A DNA stretch of 64,000 nucleotides from Climacium dendroides (GCA_950106755.1 OX467091.1:27111538-27175537), one strand, 5' to 3'. Numbered from the stretch's first letter, positions 22,843 to 33,814 are shown. Notes: generated from the sequence alone by a model not told the origin. Translations and numbers: made by a program.

Positions 22843-24855
22843 CTAATAATTTGCATTATCATGGAGGAATTGCCCAAAGGTGACACTAGCCTTTTGATCT
22901 TTGATATCTTGTACGATGTCGTACGTATCTAAGTTTGGTATCGGATTAATCAGAACCGGAACGTCCTCAAACGTAACCTTTTTCTTTCTAGGATCCGGAA
23001 TTACATCGATATTGTCCAAATTCTGTCGGACCTCCGAACCAATGTCAATGGAAATTGGAAGAGGTCCGACCCCTTTTTCTACTTCTACTATGGGTCTAAT
23101 AGGATCCGTCTCTTCCGAGTGATCAGAATCACTCGGATCGGATTCTAGAATGGGAGTGCTCACCTGAGGCTTTTCTTTCCGTCTCTGCCTTCTAGTTCAA
23201 TGCCTATTCCTTTGGTCTTTGGTGGAACTTCGAGTTGATACTCGATGAACGAGTCTTTCTACAACTTTTGGAAGTTCCACCTTTGGTTGTCATTTTTCCA
23301 TATTCTCAATTCCGGCAGTGGATCCGTAATTGAGTCTGGTTTGATCACGAGGTGGGACTTCTACATATTTGTAAATAGTACGGATCTATTGTGATCTGGG
23401 ACACTCATTCATTCCATGTCCATATTCTAAACAATTCTAGCATGGTAACGCTAGTGGGGCCCCTTGCCCTTGCCCTTTATGGGGACAGCTATTGGCATAA
23501 TGTTGGGGACTTCCACACACGAAACAACATCCGGGTGGAAATCTAGAAGTAGAATAAGTACCTTGACTAGATCCAGTCGGTGGATGCGTATGCAAATTGG
23601 TGCGGATCAACTACTGAGGTGCTTTCCCTCTTCCGTATCTGGTTTGGATCTGGAATATTGGATTCACCGGCTCTTCACACCCTTTCGGTTCCGGAAGTGT
23701 GTAGTACACTCCTTCTTCATCCACAAAATGGATCTGCTTCTGATGTCCCTGGGGGCATTCGCTTGCATAATGACCGGGTCTTCCACACCTTGCACACCAT
23801 ACATTAGCTCGGGAAGTCGGTACAATCCGTCGAGGCATTCGATTATCAGCTAGGTTGACCTTGATTGCCTCTAAAGATTCTTGGATGCTCTTCATAAGTT
23901 TCTTGGAATCGTCCTCCTCCACCTTCACCTTGACGGTTCTTCTGTTAACCTTCTCGTTTTTACCTTGCGCCACTCGTCTGCTGCTAGAAGTCTCTACCTC
24001 ACTATCCAAACTGTCGGCGCTGTCGGATGACTCGTCCGATCCGGTTCCGGAACTCGAGGTTTTGGAATCTGAATACCTCCCTCTTCGCTTCATCTTCTTC
24101 TCGTATTTTTTGCACTTCCCTTTCTTTCTTTTCTCGCTCTTCTTAATGGATCGTCGTAGCGATTGAGCTAAGTTCTCGTAATTTTGGGCTGACTCCATGG
24201 CTTCTCTTAGTGTTGCGGATCGGGATTGTCGGATCTGAAAATCCATCTCCTCTGGAAAACCTGCCACATACCATTCCACTTGTATACTCGGGGCTACGTC
24301 CGTGGTTAGGTTTTTGATCAGGTCTTTCACCCTCTGATCATATTTTCGGACCGACTCGTTGGGTCTCATAGAGACTTTACTAAGTCTCCCCAAAGCTCTA
24401 GCTTCTCCTCCTACTTCTCTAAAGGTCCGTAGGAAGAGTTCCGTCAAACGGTCCCAGTTGTTCCGGGTACCTTCCGGAACATCTTGATACCATCTAAGGG
24501 CTTCACCTTTTAGTAGTCCCTGAAAAATTCTCTATCTGGAGGCGGCATCTTCTTGATTAACTATAGTAGTAGCTTCAAATTCCCCCATCCAATCATCTAC
24601 ATTCTTACTACCGTCTCCCCAGAACCTACTGTAACGGAGACGCGTGGTAGTCACCATGGTATCTGGTTCGTCAGAGAATCGTTCCTCTTCAAAGGTAATA
24701 GGTTCCGCTTCTAGTTTCTCAACCACTTCAGGGCTTTGGGAATGTTCCGAAAGTACTTCCGGCCTAAGAGGAATCATAACCAGATCCTCTACGGACTGTG
24801 ACGCTGGTAACACGTGCACCACTATTCGCCTATTTTCTTCCTCTTGACGTTCCAT
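22843..24855 (-). pseudogene. Gypsy gag with three CCHC zinc knuckles (element Y)
   Basis: Starts MERQEEENRRIVVHV at 24855 and runs in one frame into pol. The retrotransposon gag core is seen in FWGDGSKNVDDWMGEF, GLLKGEALRWYQDV and NNWDRLTELFLRTFRE. A basic, Ser-rich stretch follows, then three CX2CX4HX4C knuckles: CARCGRPGHYASEC, CFVCGSPQHYANSC and C-stop-NCLEYGHGMNEC, the third containing a TAG that fits CQNC. Other in-frame stops: TAG near 24532, 23611, 23390 and 22843, TGA near 23290 and 23200. The acidic spacer before protease holds DPRKKKVTFEDVPVL. Gag and pol share one frame, so the ancestral product was a single polyprotein. Confidence 0.9.
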
Positions 24856-24921
24856 CCGACGTAAAGCTGTATTTCTTCTTTGAGGCCACTCATGAAGTTA
24901 GAATCAGATTCTTGTTTACTT

Positions 24922-25366
24922 GTCCGGATGCCATAAGATCTAAGTCAGAATAAGAGAAAAGTAGCTCTACTTCAGTCGCTAACTCACCACTCTTTCTCTC
25001 AACTACTTACACAGACAGTCTCAGAAGCACAGAACAGGAAAGTGAAGAAGAAAATCCTAGGAAGACAGCTTAAATACTAAACCGTCTTTTTACGGGTTTA
25101 AGGACAACGGCTACAGGTCCGTTGTATTAACGGTATCCTACTTCCGTAGCTACGAGACCTATACGGTAGGTTCCTGTGTTCCGGGTGAGTCCAGATTCCG
25201 GATCCAGATAAAATCCGGTTACAGGTTGTGCCGGAACGCTTATTTCCTAATTCAAGCTATCTGATAAAAAAAAATCACGCTCTAACTAAAATTTTTTTAT
25301 TTTTTTTTTATTTTCCGCACCTACTTCTTATATTATTGATTCGTTTCCGAATTCCGGATTCCCACA
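24922..25366 (-). promoter_or_regulatory. 5' LTR of element Y, truncated to its promoter segment
   Basis: Begins TGTGGGAATCCGGAATTC at 25366 next to TSD GTCAT. It matches 18719-19138 closely up to and just past the ORF1 start (ATGGCATCCGGAC, ATG at 24934-24932), then switches to gag leader. ORF1 and the LTR 3' arm are therefore missing from the 5' LTR. Either a deletion fused promoter to gag, or this family has unequal LTRs. Confidence 0.8.
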
Positions 25367-25596
25367 GTCATGGAGTCGAGGAAGGAGGATTTGTGTTATT
25401 ATACAATAATCGGCATGAAGACTTTCCGGGTAAAATGCATACCAGATGGATGGGGCCATATAAGGTAAACAAAATTTACTCCAATGGATCACTCCAACTA
25501 GAAGATCTGGGAGGAATTGAGATGGATACCAGAGTCAATGGATCTAGGGTGAAGAAGTATAATCTAGAATCATTTTCTGACCCGGATTCAAGCTAA
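25367..25596 (+). pseudogene. Ty3/Gypsy integrase C-terminal part (element Z, continuation of 9005-9951)
   Basis: Reads SHGVEEGGFVLLYNNRH, KMHTRWMGPYKVNKIYSNGS, LEDLGGIEMDTRVNGSRVKKY and stops at 25596. It aligns with the end of the element Y integrase (NHGIKEGELVLLY...). The first five bases repeat those before 9952, so this is the other half of the same gene. Confidence 0.9.
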
Positions 25597-25675
25597 GGAA
25601 ATTCCAGACTTCACCGAGGTCTAAAACTAGATTTCAGTGTGTTCACGAGGACGCTCACAAGTGAAAATGGGGTAA

Positions 25676-26394
25676 TGTGGAAGCACGGGTATCCTGTCTT
25701 TAGGTTTAGAAGGGAAATAAGGGGATTAGAGCTCCTTACTTCCTATTTTTTTCGTTTCTTCTTTAAAAAAGTAGACCGTAAGTAGTTAGGAACCAGATAC
25801 CGGAATAGGATTACTTTAGAATTAATAATAGTGTTAACAAAAGTAACCGAAAACTGAAAACCCGGAAACGGCATAGTTAGGTCAAGAGTAGGTCAAAGTG
25901 AATTTTATTAGAAACCGGAAAGCGGAAGAAAATAAAAGACCGGAGACCGGAAACGGATGGCAGGCAATCCGGGTGTAACGGGTGCCTACCTAGTTCTAGA
26001 CCACACTCGAGAGCAGGTCTATTTTGAGGAAAATGGTCACCTGTAACAGTCCCCGGTGAATGAAGCCCTAGAAATAGAAGGGGCAGGTGGCTATGATTTC
26101 CTTTTGCTGGAAAACTACCTTAAGAAGAGACTCGTAAGGAGCATTTGCGGTGTACTTACATGTCAGCCAAAGAGAAGAGTTACGGGCTCAGTTTACGGTC
26201 TAGATTAAGAACAGACGGGTCTCAAGAGGAGAGTTCGCTTAGAAGTTCACGCGTGAGTGTAGAATTAGGAGTGTACTAGTGAGACGACTCTTGAGGAGGA
26301 TCCTTGAGCGGAGTAAGAAGATTAGAGCGCTAGTGATTGTGAGACTCCAAAAAATAATTCCGGTCACTGAGAGGTTTAGAGGAAACAGGCCACG
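25676..26394 (+). promoter_or_regulatory. Element Z LTR promoter and leader segment
   Basis: About 720 bp between the LTR start and the ORF1 ATG, rich in accggaa-type words, with an AT-rich middle (agaattaataatagtgttaac). I see no secure TATA box. No ORF of note. Confidence 0.6.
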
Positions 26395-28267
26395 ATGGTG
26401 AGAGAAGAGGTAGCTGTATCCTTACGCATGGTGAAGCCGGTGGTACCAGCTGATCCAAGAGAGAAAGCGGAGCTAAAAGAAGACCTCCGGCAGATGGGGT
26501 GTGAGGGATTTCTAGCCCGGCCGTGGAAATTGAAGGACGAGGAGATCGTGAGGGAGGTAATCGGCGCGCCATTGAGGAAATGGAAGGGGATGTCGAGGAG
26601 CCGGCCCAAGGACTGGACTCCAACACTGTGGCGGGAGAGGTACGATTTCAAGAAGACGGACAAGGGACCGGCTTCCCGGACGGACCGCTTCTTTGTGGAT
26701 AAGTTCCAGAATCTTCCAACGAAGAAGGATGGTATCCCTGTGGCAGAATGCATAAATGGTAGAGAGAAACAATTAATGAAGTATCTAGCAGCCATCCTTA
26801 GTCCAGAGCGGCCAAACAGGATTACGGTCACCCTAGCGAACACTATTTTTGGTGCACTGTCTGGTGACCGGAAAGTAGATTGGGGCGTAGTGATGAGAGA
26901 TCAGATATAGAGATTGGTAGGAGGTATAGGGAAGTCTAAACCTTCCCCTATAACCCCTTTTCTCTACCACTTGCACCAAGCACATGGCTGGCTTACGAAT
27001 AGAGAGTTAGATTCATACAATACGATTAAAGCCATGTTAGAATTTAAAATAGAAGACCCGGATGAGGAAGCCGGACAAGAAGAGGAAGATTCAGAGTCGG
27101 ATACTATACCGGTCGAGGAAGCTATGTCACAGTGGAGGAGGCAGGACCGGAAGGACAAAGACCAAGAAATAGGAGAGGGTAGTAAGGATGTCGATCCTGT
27201 TTGGAACTAGAATCCCCTGGGTCGGATTGTGAATGAACTCAGTGAGTTCCGGGTTCGGTATGGGAAGAATCAAGAGATTATTCAAAAACTATACCAGTTG
27301 TTGAAAATCAGTCAGCCGCAGCAGCTCGTTTCCCAACTGGACCGGAAGATGAAAGAGGCGGTGAAGAAAGAGCTGAGCGAATCCACGTATAAGGTGGACC
27401 AGCTAAAGAAAGAGCTGGAGGAGAAGAGAGAAGAACTGGACCAGTAGAAGAAGTTCACCAAAACAGCCTCAAAGAATCTTCAGGCAATCTGGGAGTTCAT
27501 CGGCAATCCGGGCGAAGTAATCAACAAAGCAATGTTGTTTGACGAGAAGGTGATGGAGACCGGAAAGCAAATTCCAGCCAACCTAATGATGGCGCTAGTG
27601 TCCTACCACCGCAAGATGGAGGCAATAGTAGATTCACTTTGCGAGGTGATGAAGGAGGTAGAAGAACGAAGAGAGCGGGAGCAAGGACCGGAAACGGAGA
27701 GGGAACTCGCACCAGCACCTCTTTCGGTATCCGCAGAAGAAGTTCAGGCGAAGGACAAGGTGGAGGACGTACCAAGCTCTTCCATCTGGTCGGAGCCTAA
27801 GGGAGAAATGATTTCCCTACTGGGGGAAGTAACGGACATTGCTCTCAATGCAGCAGAAGCAGTAAAGGCTGCTCAGGAAGAGAAGACCAGAGAAGTGGAG
27901 ACAACAGGCGAGGCGAAGGAAACACCGGAGGAGGTGAAGGCCGCAGATGAAGAAAAGACGAGATCTGGACTGGAACCGTTCGAGAAGAAGAACATGCCCA
28001 AACTAGGGCTGAGCAACAAGTTTATCGACCTAAGTGAATTGACTCCAGTTTCTCCAACTCCTCCCGCAAAGAAGGAGAAGGTATTTCCTTCCACCCCACT
28101 CAACTTAGCTTTGGGAAGCGAAACTGGGTCAAGGGAGGAAAGGAAGACCAGATCACAAGGGCAAGGATCCGGGAAAGGTAGAGCGATTGAAGAAACCACT
28201 CCTCAGAGTGCTAGGGTCAATGTTCCGCCCACACCAACCACGCAAAAGAAGAAGCCTCCAATTATGT
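26395..28267 (+). pseudogene. ORF1 of element Z, first part
   Basis: MVREEVAVSLRMVKPVV opens the frame. Conserved blocks: LRQMGCEGFLARPWKLKDEE, DRFFVDKFQNLPTKKDGI, ERPNRITVTLANTIFGALSG, FLYHLHQ. Then an acidic segment, a coiled-coil-like KKELEEKREELDQ, and an Ala/Glu/Lys-rich C-terminal half. In-frame TAGs near 26908 (DQI-stop-RLV), 27208 and 27445 fit loss of CAG or TGG. The frame reaches KKKPPIM, is cut by a solo LTR at 28268, and resumes at 32133 (SAQKKRPIPPEDDD). No known domain is recognised. It probably encoded an element-specific protein, expressed from the LTR promoter. Confidence 0.8.
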
Positions 28268-28896
28268 TGTCGTAGACCAAAATGAGAGGATGAGGATGGT
28301 TATATAGAATATATAAGTAAGGAGTGGACATTGGTAAAATTTTTTGATTTGCAAGATGGCAAACTAATTATATTACCAATATTAATCCTACCTCACTATT
28401 GGATTAGTAGTAGATAGATAATTTGGTTATGAAAGATATTGTAAGATTCCTATTTTTCTAAAGATCCGGAACCAGATCCGCATCCGAGGAACGGAACAGG
28501 GGTCGAAAAATATACTGGGGTCGAAAGCAAACGCATCCGCACGCTACCGGAAGATTATCGGGACGGGAAGAGGAAATCTCGGATCCAACGGTAATCCCAT
28601 ACATCACGGAGGACCGTTTTAACAGCTAGATTCCTCCGCGATGATTGCGAAAACGGCTACTTTTCCAACGGTTGTGACTGCTAGGAAGGGATACGCAGGG
28701 GTTTGGTTCCTCAAACCTCATTGTGTCTTTGTGGTTTGGGAACACTCTCAGAGCAAGGTCTGCCTTTAGAGGTGTGAGAGGATTGGGTGATATTACTTTC
28801 TGGATCCTGTCGTAGAGAGGAGGAAGATTGAGCAGGAGCTGTGGCAAGAAAAGGCAGGAGGTTTGAGTGGTGAGTGTTTTGGAGAGTTCTGCAACC

Positions 28897-30795
28897 ATGG
28901 TGAAGGCGGAAGCAAGCGAGTCATTTTCTTTCAAGATCAAGAGCATCTGTCTAGTGATTCCGAAGGATGACGGAGAGCGGAAGCAACTAGAGGAAGATTA
29001 GGGCCAACTCGGGTGTGCAGGATTCCTCTGCCGACCATGGAGCTTGAAGAGCGAGGAAATGATCCAGGGGCTGATGAAGGAGCAATTGAACGAATGGATC
29101 AAGACCGTCCGAGCTTTGTCCGAAAGGTGGACTGTGGACATCTGGAAGAGGGTCTACGACTTTCCTCGACCTAGAGAAGGGATGGCTTTGCGGGTACACA
29201 AGTTCGTGGAAGGTAAATTCTCTAATCCTCCTCATCCTAAGGATGGCTACGTAGTAGCAGATTGCAAGGTGGCAAGAGAGAGGAGGATATTAGAATTTGT
29301 AGTACCGATCCTGTATCTGGAACGGCCAAACCGGGTCACGGTAACTTGGGCCAATACGATCTTCGGAGCGTTGAGTGGGGAAAGGAAAGTGTTTTGGGGA
29401 GGAATAGTGAAAGATCTGGTAGGGAAGATGGTGAACGCCCTAGGAAACGCAAAGGCCACCCCCATTGGGCCATTCCTCTTTCACCTATATGACTTCCTAG
29501 GTACTCTGAAAACTTCAGAGAAGACCATGTATAAGGCCGCAGCCACCCTAGTGAAACTTAATCTTACTCCACCCCGAGAGGAAGAAGAAGAAGAGAGAAA
29601 GGAAGGACCAGATGAGGGATCTAAGAGGGGATCCTCAAAGAGAAGGAAGGAGCCTTCCGAAAGGAAGACAGAGGCTGAGAGGGTTTCAGTCTCTTCTAAG
29701 AAGGGATCCAAAGAGAAGAGGAAAGTCTCGCCGGAACCAGAAGTTCTGGGAGAGGATACTTTGGGGAGGATCATTTCGGACTTAGGGAGAGTCCGGGAGG
29801 AGCTTGACACGGAGAGAGGAGCAATGAGGAATGTATGTGGACTGCTTGGAGGGATCAATGTGTCAAAGCTCGCGGAGAAAGTAGAAGGGTTGATCCGGGA
29901 TAATGAAAACCGGAAGTGGGAGATCCGCATCAAGGAGTTGACTGAGAGGAATGCGGATCTCTAGCGGCAAATTGAGAAGGGTGAGGAAAAGAAGAGAGAG
30001 GTGGAACGGCTTACCTCAGAGTTTAAGGGGGCCATTAGGAGAGTTGGGGCCTTTGTTTCCAACACTGCGGATGTTGTAAACAAAGCCAAACTCTATAATG
30101 AGGGAATCCATGAGGCAGGACCGGAAGCCACATGTAAGGCTGTCTTAGTTTTGGCAGAGTATTCCGAGGAGATGGAGAGGTTCTTGTTTGAAGTACGAGA
30201 TGTTCTTCACCAAGCAGAACGGTTTCCGGAATCCAGAATAAAAAGGAAGGATGAAGAGATGGAGCCAACCAAGAAGGATGCGCCCACAAAGACTCCAACA
30301 AAGACGCCAGCCAAGCGGGAAAGGCAGGAGGATGAGTTGACACCAACCTCTAAGGGTATGGTGGGGAGGAAAGAAGGATCAGTGCACGGATCCAGATCAA
30401 AGGATCGAATCCGGAAGTCGGAATCCGACTTAGGCACACCATAGAGTAAAGGCTCTCAACCCTCACCCGCCAAGAAGACTGTGAAGAAGGTTACTCCCGT
30501 CAGAGGAAGAGACGTGCCTCTAAAGAGTCAACAATCCGCGGAGGACGAGTCTCCAAGCCAATCCGAGTGGGAAGAAAGTCGGTCGAGATCCGGAGAAGAG
30601 GATTCGGAAGACACCGGATCAGAAGAGGAATCGGAACCTGAGCAAATCTCACCAGCAAAGTTCAAAGGGAGAACCTCAACACCGTCTAAGGGGAAGTCAC
30701 CCTTGAGTGGGAAACCGTCAACTAGTAGGAAACAGCCAACTAGGAAGGGGGCAACAAAGTTAGAGGAACCTTCTCCAAAGAAGGCTAGGAAATAG
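28897..30795 (+). pseudogene. ORF1 of solo LTR D
   Basis: ATG at 28897 in the context gcaaccatgg. After MVKAEASESFSFK come LGCAGFLCRPWSLKSEEM, FVEGKFSNPPHPKDGYVVAD, ERPNRVTVTWANTIFGALSG and GPFLFHLY. A long Lys/Glu/Arg-rich region, then KTPTKTPAKRER and a Ser/Glu-rich tail ending PSPKKARK at 30795. In-frame TAGs near 28998, 29962 and 30442 each fit a lost CAG or TGG. It is divergent from the element Z copy yet keeps all blocks, so the protein was under selection before the elements died. Function unknown; the basic tail could be nuclear or nucleic-acid binding. Confidence 0.75.
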
Positions 30796-32132
30796 ATAGG
30801 AAAGTTGTTAGGAAGTTTCTGGGAAGCGACCCTAGCATGGTCAGCCAAAAACTCAAGTTTTTGATAGGTAGGAAGTAGCTTGGGAGGTGCTTTTCAAGTG
30901 CATGCACTTGGGCTGCATTTTCCAGATTTTTAGGATCTGAGATCCACATTTTGCGGATCGGATGGGGTTGGTAGGAAAGTCAACTTAGAAGGATAAAGAA
31001 TGACACCTGTCATTCTCCTGTCCTTTAGTTTTATTTTTTGGGACCTTTGGGGTTCCCTGGATGTGTGTATTTAAGGGGCTGAAGTTAGTTTGAAGCCCCG
31101 AGTGTTTTCTTATTTGTGTTTTTCAAACACTTTGCGAATTGATTTCAAATTTCCACTTCATAAGTACTGGCCTAAAAAGGCTAAGTTCTGTGTTGGTATG
31201 CCATGCAATGCTAGAACCATTGTTTAGTGCGGGTAGCTGGTTTGCAGGTGTGGAGGAAGACAAGTAGCCCCCGGATTCTGTCCAGAATCTAATTTTGAGA
31301 GCTTTGAGGATTTGGTTAAGGAAAACTTTGTGTACTGAGAGGGTATTTTAGTTGCTGAAGTTCCTTGGGAGTCTTCTGAGTAGGATAGCCATTCTTAGGT
31401 TGGGTGAATTCTTTAGGAGGGAGAACGAATGCTAGCCGACGTCTGATGAGGTCCTGTTGGATCTGGAAGAGAGGAACAGGAAGGTAGTTAGGATCTCTCA
31501 ATTATCGGGTGCCAGATCACGCTCTTGGGGTCCTGTCCGGATAGGTCTGTCGTTGTAGTATTGGGAGGATAATAGGGGTTTCCTGAGTGACCTGCTAGTC
31601 TGGATCAACATCCGGATTAGTTATGAGGAAGTAACTATTTCCTATTTTTTTTTGGTATTTGTTGTTGTTATTCTAAGTGGATCTTCATTTCACTCTAAAC
31701 ACGTTTGAAAGGTAGGGTTTACGTTCCCTTCCTAAAATCAAAGAGCGGAACCCTCTTGGTAGAGGTAAAACTAATATTTTGTGAGTTACTGCAATCGGAT
31801 AGAAATCCTCTTTCTAGTTCCGCATCCGTCTAAGTCGATCCGGATAGAGAGAAGCACAAGATTATGACAATCCTCCTTGTTCGATTACTGGTGGAAGACT
31901 TGGAGTGGACGTAAGGGAATTGGAGTATGGAGAGGAAAGAGTATTGAGAGAGTTTCATGTTGCAAATATTTAGATCCGGTTTTGCTTGGGTTTGGTGTTT
32001 TCCGAATCCTGTTCTGGATATCTTGAGGAAACTAACGTTGAAATCATGTGGGAACGATACACGAGTCATCTAAGGTGTTTTACATCAATTTAACACCTAA
32101 GGGTAGGATTTGTGCTTCCTTGTGCTATGACA
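30796..32132 (+). repeat. 3' arm of solo LTR D
   Basis: Holds the conserved motif GGATCTGAGATCCA (30933), a TATA-like gtgtatttaagggg (about 31065-31079), the block tcgttgtagtattggg...gagtgacctgc (about 31551-31596), and near the end gtgggaacgatacacgag followed by a hairpin (aaggtgtt / aacacctt). No gene is seen. Confidence 0.75.
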
Positions 32133-32391
32133 TATGTCAGCACAGAAGAAGAGGCCGATTCCACCAGAGGACGATGACGAGGAGGAAGAAGAAGAAGAGG
32201 ACGAGGATGAAGAATCCGGGACTGAGGAAGACTCGGAGCCGTATTCTGACCCGGATCAAGCACTAGCAAAGACTCGGGCAACTAAGGCTGCAGCATCCAA
32301 GAAGAAGAAGCTTGCCGCCCGGGGTAAGGTACGCCAGGGACAGAAGACCGGAACCGAAAAGAAGCCGACCACGAAGAAGTTAAGAACTTAG
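32133..32391 (+). pseudogene. ORF1 of element Z, C-terminal part
   Basis: Continues the frame broken at 28267: SAQKKRPIPPEDDD, a run of Glu/Asp, then KTRATKAAASKKKK and KKPTTKKLRT before a TAG. Acidic then Lys-rich ends are typical of the ORF1 copies here. Confidence 0.8.
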
Positions 32392-33814
32392 GAAATTACT
32401 TAGGGTAAATTTTTGAGGATATGGTGGTGAAAGTCTAAAGTTTTGGGATAGCTGTATATAATTAGTAAGTTTACTTTTTGAGTGACACGGCCACTAGCAG
32501 TTGGAAAGTAACCGGGTCCGTAATTATAGGATCTGAGATCCACTTTTAGCGGAAGTAGTGGGAGTTTGAGTGAAAGTCAATACGGCTAGAAAATAGTAAG
32601 GGAATGAAAAGTGTTTGGCCTTGATTGGATGGAGGATTACTTCTAGGTTAGGATTTTGAGGGAGTAGTTTAGTATTTAAATCCGGGGCTTGTTTGGTCCC
32701 GATGTGCATCTTTATCTTACCTTCTTATATTCATGAGTACCTGGAAGTTCGCTCTTGGCGTGATTGAAACAAATCATAGTTGTGTGTACTTGACACTTGT
32801 CCATGTTTTGGAAGTCCAAGTTGGAAAGTGAGTGTAAGTGGATACAAGGTGTGCCCGGATGCTGAGTTTATCCGGTCCAGTATTGGGTTAGTGTGTGTGG
32901 GCAGAGGCAAAAGGGATCTTTAGTGTGGACTCGGAAGGAGTACGGAGGAGGGGTACTCTCCGGAAAGAGTAAGGGTTAGCATGCCTCCACAGCGCTCGTT
33001 TCCCCTTATTGTCCCCGTTAGTTCAGACCGGATTTAGGACTAACTCAGTAGGTTGTCGTTGTAGCATTGGTTAGAAGGAATTAGACCGGCTTGCGTGACC
33101 TGCTAGACACGACTGCGTTTCCTTTCCAGTTGTGAGGACGATTTGTTTCTCATTTGTAGGATTTCAAAGTTTATTTTTGAAAGTTTGATCACATAGTGAA
33201 ACTTCTGACACTTTAAAATCGGAGGGTAGGAGTTAAGCTTCCTTCCTCAATCCCAATTAGCAGATCCCTCTTTGTTTAGAGGTTAAACTCGACATGGTTA
33301 CGAGTAGAGATCTAGACCGGATGTGAATACTAGAGGTTAAGGTTAGATCTGTGGAAACGCGGATCCCAGTTACGGTCTATAAAACGTAAATACGGAATAC
33401 TACTTGAGGTATGTAAATAGAAGTGTTGGGAGAGTTACGGGGTAGTGTAAAGTTGTGGGGTAGTAAACTAACCAGTTAGAGAGTTTGTGTGATAAACAAG
33501 TGTAAGTTAAACCGAATTAGATCCGGTCAATATTGTTAGATCGGGAAGATCCGGTCTAACGTGTATTAGTAATTGTTGGACCGGAGAGATCTGGTCGTGT
33601 TTGTCCAAGAAAGCAAGGAGACCAAGGGGAAGTTCCGGTCTATTGTTTTGCTTGGGGTTTTGTGTTTTTGTAACCATCACTCTACCATTTTCTGGTAATT
33701 GTGAACCTAGCTAGGAATTCGATCTTCGTGGGAACGATACTCGAGTCACTTTAAGGCCTCTTTTAAGAAATATTGAGCCTTAGAAAAGGATTTTTGCTTT
33801 CCTGTGCTACGACA
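32392..33814 (+). repeat. 3' arm of element Z LTR
   Basis: Shares with the LTR D arm GGATCTGAGATCCA (32529), tagtatttaaatccgggg (TATA-like, about 32670), ttgtcgttgtagcattgg...gcgtgacctgc (about 33053-33103), and gtgggaacgatactcgagtcac near the end. A hairpin (aaggc / gcctt) lies before the terminal gctacgaca. Confidence 0.75.

Larger units (their letters stand above)
9952..25366 (-). mobile_element. Element Y: composite Ty3/Gypsy insertion with 5-bp TSD GTCAT
   Basis: Bounded by GTCAT at 9947-9951 and 25367-25371, with ends TGTGGGAATC (minus strand, from 25366) and ...GCGTACGACA (ending at 9952). The flanks join into one integrase frame (LPKSH and SHGVEEGG). Reading the minus strand: truncated 5' LTR (25366-24922), gag-pol (24855-19204), purine tract, 3' LTR starting at 19138 that carries promoter, ORF1 and the 3' arm. 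Within the 3' LTR lies a further insertion (element X), and an internal inversion has flipped roughly 10.9-16.3 kb. Almost all coding parts carry stops, so it is dead. Confidence 0.85.
28268..32132 (+). mobile_element. Solo LTR (family D), 3.9 kb, TSD TATGT, encoding its own ORF1
   Basis: TATGT occurs at 28263-28267 and 32133-32137. Ends are TGTCGTAGACC and GTGCTATGACA, an 8-bp near-perfect terminal inverted repeat. No gag or pol lies between, only promoter, ORF1 and a 3' arm, as expected of a solo LTR. Removing it and one TSD restores the ORF1 frame of element Z (PPIM then SAQKK), which proves the boundaries. Confidence 0.9.
25676..33814 (+). mobile_element. Element Z 3' LTR (about 4.3 kb without its nested insertion), encoding ORF1
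   Basis: Starts TGTGGAAGCACGGG directly after the purine-rich tract gaaaatggggtaa that follows integrase. It contains promoter sequence to 26394, ORF1 (26395-28267 and 32133-32391), and a 3' arm ending tgtgctacgaca at 33814. A 3865-bp solo LTR (28268-32132) is nested inside. The right end lies within another ORF1 copy (minus strand). This is the clearest case of an ORF carried inside a Gypsy LTR. Confidence 0.82.

Noticed and set aside
18718..25366. Ordinary 450-bp LTRs at 18718-19138 and 24922-25366 as the whole LTRs of element Y
   Set aside because: No GTCAT duplicate lies next to 18718; it lies at 9947-9951, and the related unit at 41374-47202 shows that the LTR continues through ORF1 to ACGACA.
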